This document shows positions 44,203 through 52,639 of a DNA stretch of 54,853 bases, in pieces (within the stretch, counting starts at the first letter, position 1; each line of letters starts with the position of its first letter). Origin of the DNA: an uncultured Lachnospiraceae bacterium (GTDB lineage Bacteria; Bacillota; Clostridia; Lachnospirales; Lachnospiraceae); assembly GCA_902789175.1 (NCBI GenBank), contig CADANF010000030.1, positions 1 to 54,853 on the forward strand, given 5' to 3'. The notes beneath the pieces are model-generated. The model was not told where the DNA came from, searched no databases, and saw only the letters and a program-made list of their open reading frames with translations. The position numbers and the translations under genes were made by a program.

Positions 44203-44835
44203 TTCATTTTTTACAGAATATTTTCCATCTTTATACTCTATGATTATTATATTGCAATTAACTTGTAATGCACCGTCCCAGAATTTTGAAAGGTCGGTGC
44301 ATTTTTTTATATACATCATAAGGGCTTTATTCATGGCACCGTGGCCGGAAATGAATATTCGCTCTATTGGATGACCGGGATGAAATGGGTTTTCTTTGGG
44401 AGAAAGAAGAGATAGGGGTTCGATCACATTCTTCATAAAATCCTCGGTCCTTTTAAGGAGTTCCTCAAATGTTTCTCCGCCTTCGCCTGGAATAAATTTT
44501 TCAGGAGACTTAAAAAAGTTGGAGAAAGTGTTGTGGGATAAGGCATCTCTTTCTTCAGAGGTCTTTCCTTCGTATATTCCGAAATTCATTTCTATCAATC
44601 GGTTGTCTTTAATGATAGGAATTTCAGTACGGTTTCCTCTTATTCCCTCGGCTGTTCTATAAGCTCTTTTAAGAGGACTTGTATAGATAACATCAAAGTA
44701 AGTATTTTTAAGATTTTCACCACTTCTATCTGCGAGATTTTTTCCTTCTTCGTTTAATGGAATATCAGTATTTCCCTGAATTTTCTTAAGAACATTCCAG
44801 TCGGTGGTACCATGTCTCATTATATATATTTCCAT
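44185..44835 (-). CDS. Histidine phosphatase family protein (phosphoglycerate mutase-like)
   Basis: 216 residues. The phosphohistidine motif is IMRHGTTDWN at the N-terminus, followed by QGNTDIPLNEEG, the arginine-bearing TSPLKRAYRTAEGI, the acidic MNFGIYEGKT and the second catalytic histidine in FISGHGAMNKALM. Members include cofactor-dependent mutases, CobC and small-molecule phosphatases; the substrate cannot be told. AAAGGAG precedes the start on the minus strand. Its 5' side faces a CTAG-flanked repeat copy, which separates it from ung. Confidence 0.87.
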   Translation of the reverse strand: MEIYIMRHGTTDWNVLKKIQGNTDIPLNEEGKNLADRSGENLKNTYFDVIYTSPLKRAYRTAEGIRGNRTEIPIIKDNRLIEMNFGIYEGKTSEERDALSHNTFSNFFKSPEKFIPGEGGETFEELLKRTEDFMKNVIEPLSLLSPKENPFHPGHPIERIFISGHGAMNKALMMYIKKCTDLSKFWDGALQVNCNIIIIEYKDGKYSVKNESAFFG

Positions 44836-44866
44836 AGTTGCTCCTTTTATGAAGTTAGTTTTTATG

Positions 44867-44966
44867 CTAGTATAACGTCACTTAAATAACTGGACCGAAT
44901 GCTTGCCTGCTTACATCGATAGCACGCCTCAAAAATCCTCAGCGTAGCCCGCTACGCCTACGTTTT
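44867..44966. repeat. CTAG-flanked palindromic repeat, copy 3 (about 100 bp, half element)
   Basis: It begins CTAGTATAACGTCAC and is identical to the left part of copy 2 through CTACGCCTACGTTTT, then ends abruptly at the coding sequence of ung. The right half with the second terminal inverted repeat is missing. The last 38 bp are read as the C-terminal codons and stop of ung. Confidence 0.85.
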
Positions 44967-45630
44967 CAATCTGCCAATCGATGGCTGAAAGACCGTTTTT
45001 TTTAAGAAATTCATTGGCTTTTGAAAAATGTTTGCAGCCAAAAAATCCTCTATAAGCTGAGAGAGGACTTGGATGAGGAGCTTCTAATATCAGATGATTA
45101 GGGTTGGTGAGCATTTTCTTTTTGCTTCTGGCAAAGCTTCCCCAAAGTAAGAAGACGATAGGTCGATCTTCTTCATTTATTATCCTTATAACGGAGTCAG
45201 TGAATTCCTCCCAGCCTTTATTCTGATGGCTGGCTGCTTCGTGAGCCCTCACGGTAAGAACTGCATTAAGTAAAAGAACTCCCTGGTTGGCCCATTTTAC
45301 CAGATAACCATTATCAGGAATGTAGCAGCCCAGGTCTTCATGCAATTCTTTATAAATATTTAAAAGTGAAGGTGGGATATCTACTCCTGGTTTTACTGAA
45401 AATGAAAGGCCGTGAGCCTGGCCTACGTCATGATAAGGATCCTGTCCAATTATCACTACTTTTACATTTTTAAGAGGCGTAAGATGAAAGGCATTAAAGA
45501 TATCATCCCCAGGTGGAAAAACAGTATGAGTTGCATATTCATTTCCAACGAAATCAAATAACTTTCTATAATAAGGTTTACTATATTCAGGCTTTAATTT
45601 TTCAGCCCAGTCATTGGTAATTTCTGGCAT
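44929..45630 (-). CDS. ung: Uracil-DNA glycosylase, C-terminus encoded by a repeat element
   Basis: 233 residues of family 1 UNG. The water-activating motif GQDPYHDVGQAHGLSFSV is near residue 58, followed by NKGWEEFTDSVI, VFLLWGSFARSKK and the catalytic-loop HPSPLSAYRGFFGCKHF near 192. It removes uracil from DNA at the start of base-excision repair. The family normally ends soon after IDW; here IDWQIE is followed by NVGVAGYAEDF and a stop, all read from the adjacent CTAG-flanked repeat, so the original stop has been replaced. Both catalytic motifs are intact, so activity is expected. AAAGGAAGA precedes the start. Confidence 0.94.
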   Translation of the reverse strand: MPEITNDWAEKLKPEYSKPYYRKLFDFVGNEYATHTVFPPGDDIFNAFHLTPLKNVKVVIIGQDPYHDVGQAHGLSFSVKPGVDIPPSLLNIYKELHEDLGCYIPDNGYLVKWANQGVLLLNAVLTVRAHEAASHQNKGWEEFTDSVIRIINEEDRPIVFLLWGSFARSKKKMLTNPNHLILEAPHPSPLSAYRGFFGCKHFSKANEFLKKNGLSAIDWQIENVGVAGYAEDF

Positions 45631-45774
45631 ATTTATCTTCCTTTCGCTTGTCCTTATATTTCCTATAAGATCTAAGTAATTGTATCACTTATTTAGTTGG
45701 AGTGAAATAATAATTCTTTTTATAAAAATGGTATTAGCCAGAAATATTTAGGTAAAAATGGATTTTTTATGGTT

Positions 45775-45802
45775 GACTTTAACGCATCTGTGTGCTAAAG
45801 TC
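45775..45802. promoter_or_regulatory. Near-palindromic site upstream of the leuA T-box
   Basis: GACTTTAACGCA and TGTGCTAAAGTC (12-bp arms, two mismatches) flank TCTG. A TATAAT at 45817-45822 could be the -10, lacking a good -35, which would centre the palindrome near -41, where activators often bind. The assignment is by eye. Confidence 0.4.
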
Positions 45803-45837
45803 CCAATATAAAGATTTATAATCTAAATGCCATGAAG

Positions 45838-46118
45838 AGGAATAGTAGAGATAGGGATTCCAAAGAGAGAGCTGTCGGTTGCTGCGAGACAGTGGAGGAA
45901 ATATTTTCGAACTCGCCTCGGAGCAGCCGGGTGAATTATTGATCATTATATAGTAGCCTTAGGACGGAACCCAACCGTTATATCTGGGAGGATATAAAAT
46001 GCATCAGGGCATTCGTATCTGATAATGAGGTATCTTCAAGTATTTTGAGGATATGAAGCAGAGTGGTACCGCGTATTATTCGCCTCTGCAACAGCGTGCT
46101 GTTGCAGAGGCTTTTTTT
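45838..46118 (+). ncRNA. T-box leader (tRNA-Leu-responsive) controlling leuA
   Basis: The antiterminator contains the T-box consensus as GAGTGGTACCGCG (46061-46073). Stem I shows AGAGAG and a GAACTCGCC specifier region, in which CUC (45912-45914) is a leucine codon in agreement with the leuA gene it precedes. The terminator is a perfect 14-bp stem, GCCTCTGCAACAGC (46082-46095) / GCTGTTGCAGAGGC (46098-46111), followed by seven T residues. Uncharged tRNA-Leu should favour the antiterminator and let leuA be transcribed. Confidence 0.93.
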
Positions 46119-46202
46119 ATTGAAAAATGATAAAATAAGTTTTAGGGCAGCATAGGAAAAAAGACATGTACTAACAATCACTAAAAATGGAGGAAAAAGC
46201 AA

Positions 46203-47873
46203 ATGAAGAATTACGATCATTACAAAAGAGGCTATTTTATGCCACCAGTTAATTGTACTGAATGGGTTAATAAAGAGTATATAGATCATGCGCCTGCATG
46301 GTGCTCGGTTGACTTAAGAGATGGCAACCAGGCTCTTGTAACACCAATGAATCTTGAACAAAAGATCGAATTCTACAAAGAACTTATTAAGATCGGTTTT
46401 AAAGAGATTGAAATTGGTTTCCCTGCTGCCAGTGATACAGAATATGAATTCTGCCGTAGACTTATAGAAGATAATTTAATACCTGATGATGTTACAATAC
46501 AGGTTCTTACTCAGGCAAGAGAACATATTATAAAGAAGACTTTTGAAGCTGTACAGGGAGCAGATCCAAAGAATGTTATCGTTCATGTTTATAACTCAAC
46601 TTCTCTTGCACAGCGTGAGCAGGTATTTAAAAAATCTAAGGAAGAAGTGAAGCGTATTGCTATAGATGGTGCTGCACTTTTAAAAAAGCTGGCCGATGAA
46701 GCTGGGGCTCCATATAGATTCGAATATTCTCCTGAAAGCTTTACAGGTACTGAAGTTGATTATGCTCTTGAGGTTTGTAATGCAGTTCTTGATGTATGGC
46801 AGCCAACTGGTGATAGAAAAGCAATTATCAATCTTCCTGCAACAGTGGAAATGTCACTTCCTCATGTTTATGCAAGTCAGATTGAATATATGAATAAAAA
46901 CTTAAAGTATAGAGAAAATGTTGTCCTTTCTCTTCACCCACATAATGACAGAGGATGTGGTGTGGCAGATGCGGAGCTTGGACTTCTTGCAGGAGCTGAC
47001 AGGATTGAAGGAACACTTTTTGGAAATGGTGAGAGAACAGGAAATGTAGATATTATCACTATTGCCATGAACATGTTTACACATGGTGTTGATCCAGAAC
47101 TTGATTTTTCAGATATGCCTCGTATTCAGGAAGTATATGAAAAATTTACAGAGATGGTAGTTCCTCCAAGACAGCCATATTGTGGAAAACTGGTATTTGC
47201 AGCTTTTTCCGGATCTCATCAGGATGCTATTGCCAAAGGCATGAAATGTAGAGAAGATGATTCTGATCAGATGTGGACAGTTCCATATCTTCCTCTTAAT
47301 CCAGAAGATATCGGACGTACTTATGATGGAGATGTAATAAGGATCAACAGTCAGTCAGGTAAGGGTGGAATCGGATTTATACTTGAGACTAAATATGGTA
47401 TGGAACTTCCTAAGAAGATGAAGGAAGATGTTGGATACTATATTAAAGGTGTATCAGACAGAGAACATAAGGAACTTAAACCAGAAGAAGTTTACAAGAT
47501 GTTCGTTCAGGAATATGTTAATCTTAAAGCGCCTATTGAATTTAAGGCCTGCAGCTTTATTCAGGAAAAGGGAGGCATAACTTGCGAGATCTCAATTCAA
47601 AGAGATGGAGTTGCAAAGGTTTATCATGGACATGGTAATGGACGTCTTGATGCTGTAAGCAATGCAATCATGAGACATTTTAAGATACAGTTTTCACTGG
47701 TTACTTATGAAGAGCATGCTCTTAACAGAGGCTCTGATTCCAAGGCTTGTGCTTATGTGGGTATTCAGACAGAGGAAGAAGAAAAGTTCTTCTGGGGATG
47801 CGGAATTGAGGATGATATTGTAATTGCTTCTGTACAAGCTTTAATAAGTGCAGTTGATAAAGCGATGAATTAG
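46203..47873 (+). CDS. leuA: 2-isopropylmalate synthase
   Basis: 556 residues, the long type of LeuA. The barrel opens with AWCSVDLRDGNQALVTPM (catalytic Arg and metal Asp) and contains FGNGERTGNVD and HPHNDRGCGVA (metal histidines). The C-terminal regulatory domain, about 430-556, is the site of leucine feedback (ITCEISIQRDGVAKVYHGHGNG region). It condenses acetyl-CoA and 2-oxoisovalerate in the first step of leucine synthesis. Expression is controlled by the T-box just upstream. ATG 46203 follows GGAGGAAAAAGCAA. A terminator follows, so it is monocistronic. Confidence 0.95.
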   Translation: MKNYDHYKRGYFMPPVNCTEWVNKEYIDHAPAWCSVDLRDGNQALVTPMNLEQKIEFYKELIKIGFKEIEIGFPAASDTEYEFCRRLIEDNLIPDDVTIQVLTQAREHIIKKTFEAVQGADPKNVIVHVYNSTSLAQREQVFKKSKEEVKRIAIDGAALLKKLADEAGAPYRFEYSPESFTGTEVDYALEVCNAVLDVWQPTGDRKAIINLPATVEMSLPHVYASQIEYMNKNLKYRENVVLSLHPHNDRGCGVADAELGLLAGADRIEGTLFGNGERTGNVDIITIAMNMFTHGVDPELDFSDMPRIQEVYEKFTEMVVPPRQPYCGKLVFAAFSGSHQDAIAKGMKCREDDSDQMWTVPYLPLNPEDIGRTYDGDVIRINSQSGKGGIGFILETKYGMELPKKMKEDVGYYIKGVSDREHKELKPEEVYKMFVQEYVNLKAPIEFKACSFIQEKGGITCEISIQRDGVAKVYHGHGNGRLDAVSNAIMRHFKIQFSLVTYEEHALNRGSDSKACAYVGIQTEEEEKFFWGCGIEDDIVIASVQALISAVDKAMN

Positions 47874-47893
47874 CGTTAAAATAGACTTTGTGT

Positions 47894-47926
47894 ATGGCCT
47901 GTGCCTTGGCACAGGCCATTATTTTT
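47894..47926 (+). terminator. leuA terminator
   Basis: ATGGCCTGTGCC (47894-47905) and GGCACAGGCCAT (47908-47919) form a perfect 12-bp stem followed by TATTTTTG. Confidence 0.88.
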
Positions 47927-47968
47927 GTTTGGGATAAGTCCCGGACTACTGGCTAAGGAGAACTAGTA

Positions 47969-49096
47969 ATGGCGGAAAATGTATTCAGGGAAGATGGGGA
48001 CTTTCTTGTCAGAGTAAAGGAAGCTGTAGTTGAAAGAGATGAGCTTAATCAGAGGATTCAGACTATAAAAGATGAACTTAAGAAAGCTAAAAAATCAGCT
48101 GCGGATGAAGACAAATCTATAAGAGATGAGATCGATTCAACCATCAAGAAGAGACGTTTGGAATTAAGCAGCGAATACAACAGGCATATAAATGAGAATC
48201 AGGCTAAAGTTAAAAAAGCTGAAGCTGCAAGAGATAGAGGCAAGAGTGCCCAGATAAATGAACGGATCAAAGAAGAGACTAAAGATTTAAGGCTTGATAA
48301 TAAAAATAAAGAAAAGCAGATTAAAAAGTTATTTAAGGAAAATAAGGTTCCTTTATTCTGCAGGACTAAATTTTATTATTATATGTTTATGCCTAAGGGA
48401 TTCCTTGATATCTTAAAAATGGCAGGTTCATTTATCCTTATTTATCTATGTTTTCCTACGGTCCTCACCTGGCTGTTAAGGATCACAGCCTTTGCCGGGA
48501 TGAATGAAAAAAAGAGAGATATATTATCAGTTATTGTTTTAGCTGGTGTAGTGATAATCCTTATTCTTATATACTTTTTTATCTATATAAAGACCAAGGT
48601 TAAATATCTTGAAGAGATAAAAGAAGGAAGAGAGATAAGAAATGATATTGCTTTTAATGATAAGAAGATAAAAGCTATCAAAAGGAAAATATTAAAGGAT
48701 AAAGATGAAAGCTTTTATGAACTGTCAGATTATGATGACAGGATCAGTGAACTTAATAAAGAAGCAGAAGACATCAGCGATGAGAAGAGAGAAGCTTTAA
48801 AAAATTTTGACGAATTCGTAAAAAACGATATAATGAATGAGATAAACAACAGAAGAAAGCCGTTGTTAGATGAAATCCTTAACAATAAGGAAAGACTTAC
48901 AGAAGAGCTTTCGGATACAGAGAAGGCATATAAAGAAAAATGTCTTTTCATCTCAAATAATTATGCTTCATATATAGGAGAAGAATTCTGTACTCAGGAT
49001 AAGCTTAACGATCTTATACAGATCATGGCAGACGGTGCTGCCGAAAATGTGTCAGATGCAATAGCTTATTATAAGAATCCGACTCCTAAAGATTGA
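47969..49096 (+). CDS. Coiled-coil membrane protein of unknown function
   Basis: 375 residues, not matched to a family I know. A charged coiled-coil (about 15-125), then two membrane helices (about 147-172 and 184-210), then a second coiled-coil (about 215-345). Both coiled-coils would lie in the cytoplasm, forming a hairpin anchored in the membrane. Lys and Glu dominate. It starts after CTAAGGAGA and is followed after 18 nt by the DUF5711-type gene and then cvpA, suggesting a common envelope-related operon. Confidence 0.65.
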   Translation: MAENVFREDGDFLVRVKEAVVERDELNQRIQTIKDELKKAKKSAADEDKSIRDEIDSTIKKRRLELSSEYNRHINENQAKVKKAEAARDRGKSAQINERIKEETKDLRLDNKNKEKQIKKLFKENKVPLFCRTKFYYYMFMPKGFLDILKMAGSFILIYLCFPTVLTWLLRITAFAGMNEKKRDILSVIVLAGVVIILILIYFFIYIKTKVKYLEEIKEGREIRNDIAFNDKKIKAIKRKILKDKDESFYELSDYDDRISELNKEAEDISDEKREALKNFDEFVKNDIMNEINNRRKPLLDEILNNKERLTEELSDTEKAYKEKCLFISNNYASYIGEEFCTQDKLNDLIQIMADGAAENVSDAIAYYKNPTPKD

Positions 49097-49114
49097 GGGA
49101 AGGCTTAAGTAAAT

Positions 49115-50356
49115 ATGGCATTTAGAAAGAATGATACAGGATATGACAATGTAATAAATATTGGCGGCTCTGAGGAAATGGCAGCCGAGAATAGTAAAAG
49201 ATTACGAAACAGCAGTAGATTAAAAGCTAGACTACTGATGATTCTTGTTACAGCGGTGATACTATTCGGAGCATGTTTTTATGTATATACAAGACTCAGA
49301 AGATTCCGCGGATATAAGGTGGTACACTCATCAGATGTAGTATTTGATACCAATTCTAAATTTATACGATTTGGGGATAATATCTTAAAATACTCACAGG
49401 ATGGAGTATCCTATATTGATTCTAATGGTAACAATGTATGGACAGCCGGAATAAATACAACAAATCCTATTGCTTCCGAAAGAGGGAATTATGCTGTGGT
49501 TGCAGATAAGGGAGGCAATAACGTTTATGTATTTAATCTTGATGGACTTGTAAGTGAAGTTACCATGCCGTATAAGGTTGTGGATATTGATGTGGCAAAG
49601 CAGGGAGCATTTACATGTGTTCTTGAAAGCAGCGAGACAAATTACATCAATATGTACAGTTCAGCAGGTCAGCCTATTTATGAAATGCAGACCTCTATCA
49701 ATAAGAGTGGATATCCTATTGATATAAGCATATCCCATGATGGTGAGAAGCTTTTCTCTAGTTTTTTTTATATGAATGGTATTAATACCAATGTTAAACT
49801 TACTGCATATAATTTCGGTGAGGTTGGACAGAATGCAAATGCAGACAGAATGGTGGGAGGATTTACATTTGAATCAGAGATGATCCCAAAGGTTGAATTC
49901 CTTACAAATGACATAGTTGCTGCATTTTCTGATAAGGAGATCATCATTTATGACATGAAGGAAAAACCTTCCGAAAGAGCAAGGATAAAGTATGATAATG
50001 AGATACAGAGCATATTTTATTCCGAAAAATATGTAGGGACAGTTGAAAGAAATAATACAGCTACATCAACTTCGGCTGCGTATTTTACCATGAAATTATA
50101 TGATCTGAATGGAAAAGAGAAATTCGAATTTCCATTTGATCTAAATTATAAGCAGATTTATGCTTCAGAAGATGAGATTATTTTTACCGGAGGCAATCAG
50201 TGCCTCATTGTAACTACTAAGGGGCGTACTAAATTCAGATATTCTTTTGATTCTCAGGTTATGAATATGATACCTGCATCAAAGAGTAATGAATATATAG
50301 TAACATTTGAAGATAAAACAGAGACCATCAAGCTTACTGCATATGATGGACACTGA
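49115..50356 (+). CDS. DUF5711-type membrane-anchored beta-propeller-like protein
   Basis: 413 residues with a short cytoplasmic N-terminus, one membrane helix (about 40-60, LLMILVTAVILFGACFYVYT) and a beta-rich external domain of repeated strand units with D-x-x-G turns (DSNGNNVWTAG, DLNGKEKFEFPF). The layout matches the DUF5711 group of anchored propeller-like proteins, often beside cvpA in Lachnospiraceae (from memory). No enzymatic motif is visible. It is 18 nt after the coiled-coil gene and 16 nt before cvpA, with its own AAGGCTTAAG-type weak site. Confidence 0.7.
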   Translation: MAFRKNDTGYDNVINIGGSEEMAAENSKRLRNSSRLKARLLMILVTAVILFGACFYVYTRLRRFRGYKVVHSSDVVFDTNSKFIRFGDNILKYSQDGVSYIDSNGNNVWTAGINTTNPIASERGNYAVVADKGGNNVYVFNLDGLVSEVTMPYKVVDIDVAKQGAFTCVLESSETNYINMYSSAGQPIYEMQTSINKSGYPIDISISHDGEKLFSSFFYMNGINTNVKLTAYNFGEVGQNANADRMVGGFTFESEMIPKVEFLTNDIVAAFSDKEIIIYDMKEKPSERARIKYDNEIQSIFYSEKYVGTVERNNTATSTSAAYFTMKLYDLNGKEKFEFPFDLNYKQIYASEDEIIFTGGNQCLIVTTKGRTKFRYSFDSQVMNMIPASKSNEYIVTFEDKTETIKLTAYDGH

Positions 50357-50372
50357 TTAAAAGGAGATTTAT

Positions 50373-51149
50373 ATGGCACTTACGATTATCGTACTTTTAG
50401 TGATAATTATTTCTGCTCTTATAGGTCTAAGGAGAGGGCTTTTCCGTGCGGTGATAGGAACGCTTGCTACGGTTATAGCCCTTGTTCTTTGTTATTTATT
50501 AACACCCTATACGAGCCAGTTTCTGATTGAAAATACTAAGATAGATGATTCTATCGAAGAAAAAATCTATAAAAGATTTGAAGAAAATGTAGAAAAAAGG
50601 ATAAGAGATGAATATAGGAAGCTTGCTGAAGAAGAAATTGATCCAGACACTCTTCATACTTATACAAAAGAGTATATGGATCATGAAACTGACAGAAGTA
50701 AAAAGGTAAGTCTTATAAAAGAGATAGATATACCTCAGTTTATGTCGAATGCTCTTATTGCCAATGATAATAAGGATACCTATGTAAAGATGGGGGTGGA
50801 TAATATTTATCGTTACATTGCAAAGAGCGTAGCCTATATGGGTGTAAATGTTATCGCATGTCTTATTACATTTATAGTTATAAGGATACTTCTTATCATT
50901 TTAACAGTGGTCCTTAATTCTATATTTGGATCTATAAAACTGGTGAAATTTGTAGATAAGCTGGGTGGATTTGCGGCAGGTTTAGTATTTGGTTTTTTGA
51001 TCGCATGGTTAGTTATGGCGGCAGCATCTATTTATATGGGAAATGACTTTGATAAAGCAGTAGAAGGAAGCAAGGTACTTACCTATATCAATGATAAGAA
51101 TATGCTTCTGCATGTTTTTACAAATGTTACAGATGTTATCTTTAAATAA
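50373..51149 (+). CDS. CvpA-family membrane protein
   Basis: 258 residues. Two helices at the N-terminus (LTIIVLLVIIISALIGLRRGLFRAVIG, with the typical GxxRGLxR turn) and two near residues 150-178 and 190-218 match CvpA (colicin V production family). A charged insert of about 85 residues (Ile/Glu/Lys/Arg-rich, 55-135) sits between them and is longer than in E. coli CvpA. Role inferred: envelope homeostasis. AAAAGGAG precedes ATG 50373. Confidence 0.8.
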   Translation: MALTIIVLLVIIISALIGLRRGLFRAVIGTLATVIALVLCYLLTPYTSQFLIENTKIDDSIEEKIYKRFEENVEKRIRDEYRKLAEEEIDPDTLHTYTKEYMDHETDRSKKVSLIKEIDIPQFMSNALIANDNKDTYVKMGVDNIYRYIAKSVAYMGVNVIACLITFIVIRILLIILTVVLNSIFGSIKLVKFVDKLGGFAAGLVFGFLIAWLVMAAASIYMGNDFDKAVEGSKVLTYINDKNMLLHVFTNVTDVIFK

Positions 51150-51183
51150 AAAGATACAGAAAATGCCGGAAATCTTTGCTTTG

Positions 51184-51212
51184 TTGACGAAATGATACTA
51201 AGAGAGTAAAAT
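51184..51212 (+). promoter_or_regulatory. Promoter of the murT-gatD operon
   Basis: TTGACG (51184-51189), a 17-nt spacer and TAAAAT (51207-51212), 38 nt before the GTG start. Confidence 0.6.
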
Positions 51213-51250
51213 CTTTTCGGTTACCGATGATTAAATGGAGGAAATTTAAA

Positions 51251-52639
51251 GTGAGATTTTATATAGCACTCTTTGTTGCGAAATGTGCCCGTTTGGGAAT
51301 TAGAATATTTGGAAAAGCGCTTCATCTTAATGGGAGTCATTTTCCAGGAAATCTTGCTAGACGCATAGATCCAGAATTCTATAATAAAGTTGCAAAACCT
51401 GAGACTATCATTGCAGTTACAGGGACAAATGGGAAGACTACTACCTGTAATATGATAATTGATGTTCTTGAAAGAACAGGACATAAGGTACTTAGTAACA
51501 AAGCTGGTTCCAATACTATAGGAGGAATATCTACTACATTTCTTAGTGGGGTAACTCTCTTTAATAAGCCAAAATATAAGATCTGTGTTCTTGAAGTAGA
51601 TGAAAGAAGTTCTCTTAGGATATATCCATATATAAAGCCAAATTATCTTGTGGTTACAAATTTATTCCGTGATTCGTTAAAGCGTAATGCCCATTCTGAA
51701 TTTATTTTTAATATAATCAATAGTTCTCTTTCAGAAGATACTGTTCTTATCCTTAATTCGGATGATCTTATCAGCAATCGCATGAAGGCTGAAGGAAAGA
51801 ATAAGAAGATATTCTTTGGTATCGATAAGTTAGAAACAGATAAGAAAGAATCAGTTAATATTGTAAATGATGCTCGTATCTGCCCTAATTGTTATACAAA
51901 GTTAAAATACGAATTCGTTCGTTACCATCATATTGGTAAGGCTTATTGCCCTAACTGCGGTTACAAGTCACCTGAGGCTGATTATCTTGTGACTAAGGTG
52001 GATAAGGCTGCAGAGAAGATTGAGATAAGAACAAAAGATGGAAAAGTATCCGCTTATAAGATGGCATCGGATAGTATTTTTAATGTATATAATGAAGTTG
52101 CATGTATCACTCTTTTAAGAGAGATAGGGATCAAGGATGAGGTTATAAAGAAGGCTTTTGATGAGCTGGAGATCGCTAAATCCAGATATATGAAGGAAAC
52201 AGTAAATGGAGTTCATATCGTTAATAATCTGGCTAAAGGTCAGAATCCGGTTGCCTGCTCCATAGTATTTGATTATGTAAAAAATGAGCCAGGGGAGAAA
52301 GAAGTTTGTCTCCTTATAGAAGATTTCCATGATAATCTGGAATCATCAGAAAATATTGCCTGGTTCTATGACTGCGATTTCGAATTCTTAAATGATCCAT
52401 CAATAAAGAAAGTAGCTGTAGGTGGACATAGAGCGATGGATGTTAAGTTCAGACTCCTTTTAGCAGGGGTGCCAGAAGAAAAAATCGTTGCCTATGAAGA
52501 AATTGAAAAGATTCCAGATGAATTAAATAAGACTAAGGGTGAAACTATATACATTTTATATGATATGTATGAACAGGCCAATACTGACAAACTTAATGAC
52601 CTTTTAAAGAAGAGTCTTAGGAATGGAGGTAATAACTAA
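51251..52639 (+). CDS. murT: Lipid II isoglutaminyl synthase, MurT subunit
   Basis: 462 residues, Mur-ligase type. ATP site VTGTNGKTTTCNM near residue 57; a ribbon of four cysteines CPNC...CPNCG near 208-230, the MurT-specific zinc insertion; and the DUF1727-like C-terminal domain. MurT activates and aminates the alpha-carboxyl of D-Glu in lipid II using ammonia from GatD. The region normally reading SWIWDxDFE is AWFYDCDFE here. The start is GTG 51251, since TGGAGG (51235-51240) lies 10 nt upstream and inside the longer ATG frame. It is followed without a gap by the GatD-like gene. Confidence 0.88.
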   Translation: MRFYIALFVAKCARLGIRIFGKALHLNGSHFPGNLARRIDPEFYNKVAKPETIIAVTGTNGKTTTCNMIIDVLERTGHKVLSNKAGSNTIGGISTTFLSGVTLFNKPKYKICVLEVDERSSLRIYPYIKPNYLVVTNLFRDSLKRNAHSEFIFNIINSSLSEDTVLILNSDDLISNRMKAEGKNKKIFFGIDKLETDKKESVNIVNDARICPNCYTKLKYEFVRYHHIGKAYCPNCGYKSPEADYLVTKVDKAAEKIEIRTKDGKVSAYKMASDSIFNVYNEVACITLLREIGIKDEVIKKAFDELEIAKSRYMKETVNGVHIVNNLAKGQNPVACSIVFDYVKNEPGEKEVCLLIEDFHDNLESSENIAWFYDCDFEFLNDPSIKKVAVGGHRAMDVKFRLLLAGVPEEKIVAYEEIEKIPDELNKTKGETIYILYDMYEQANTDKLNDLLKKSLRNGGNN

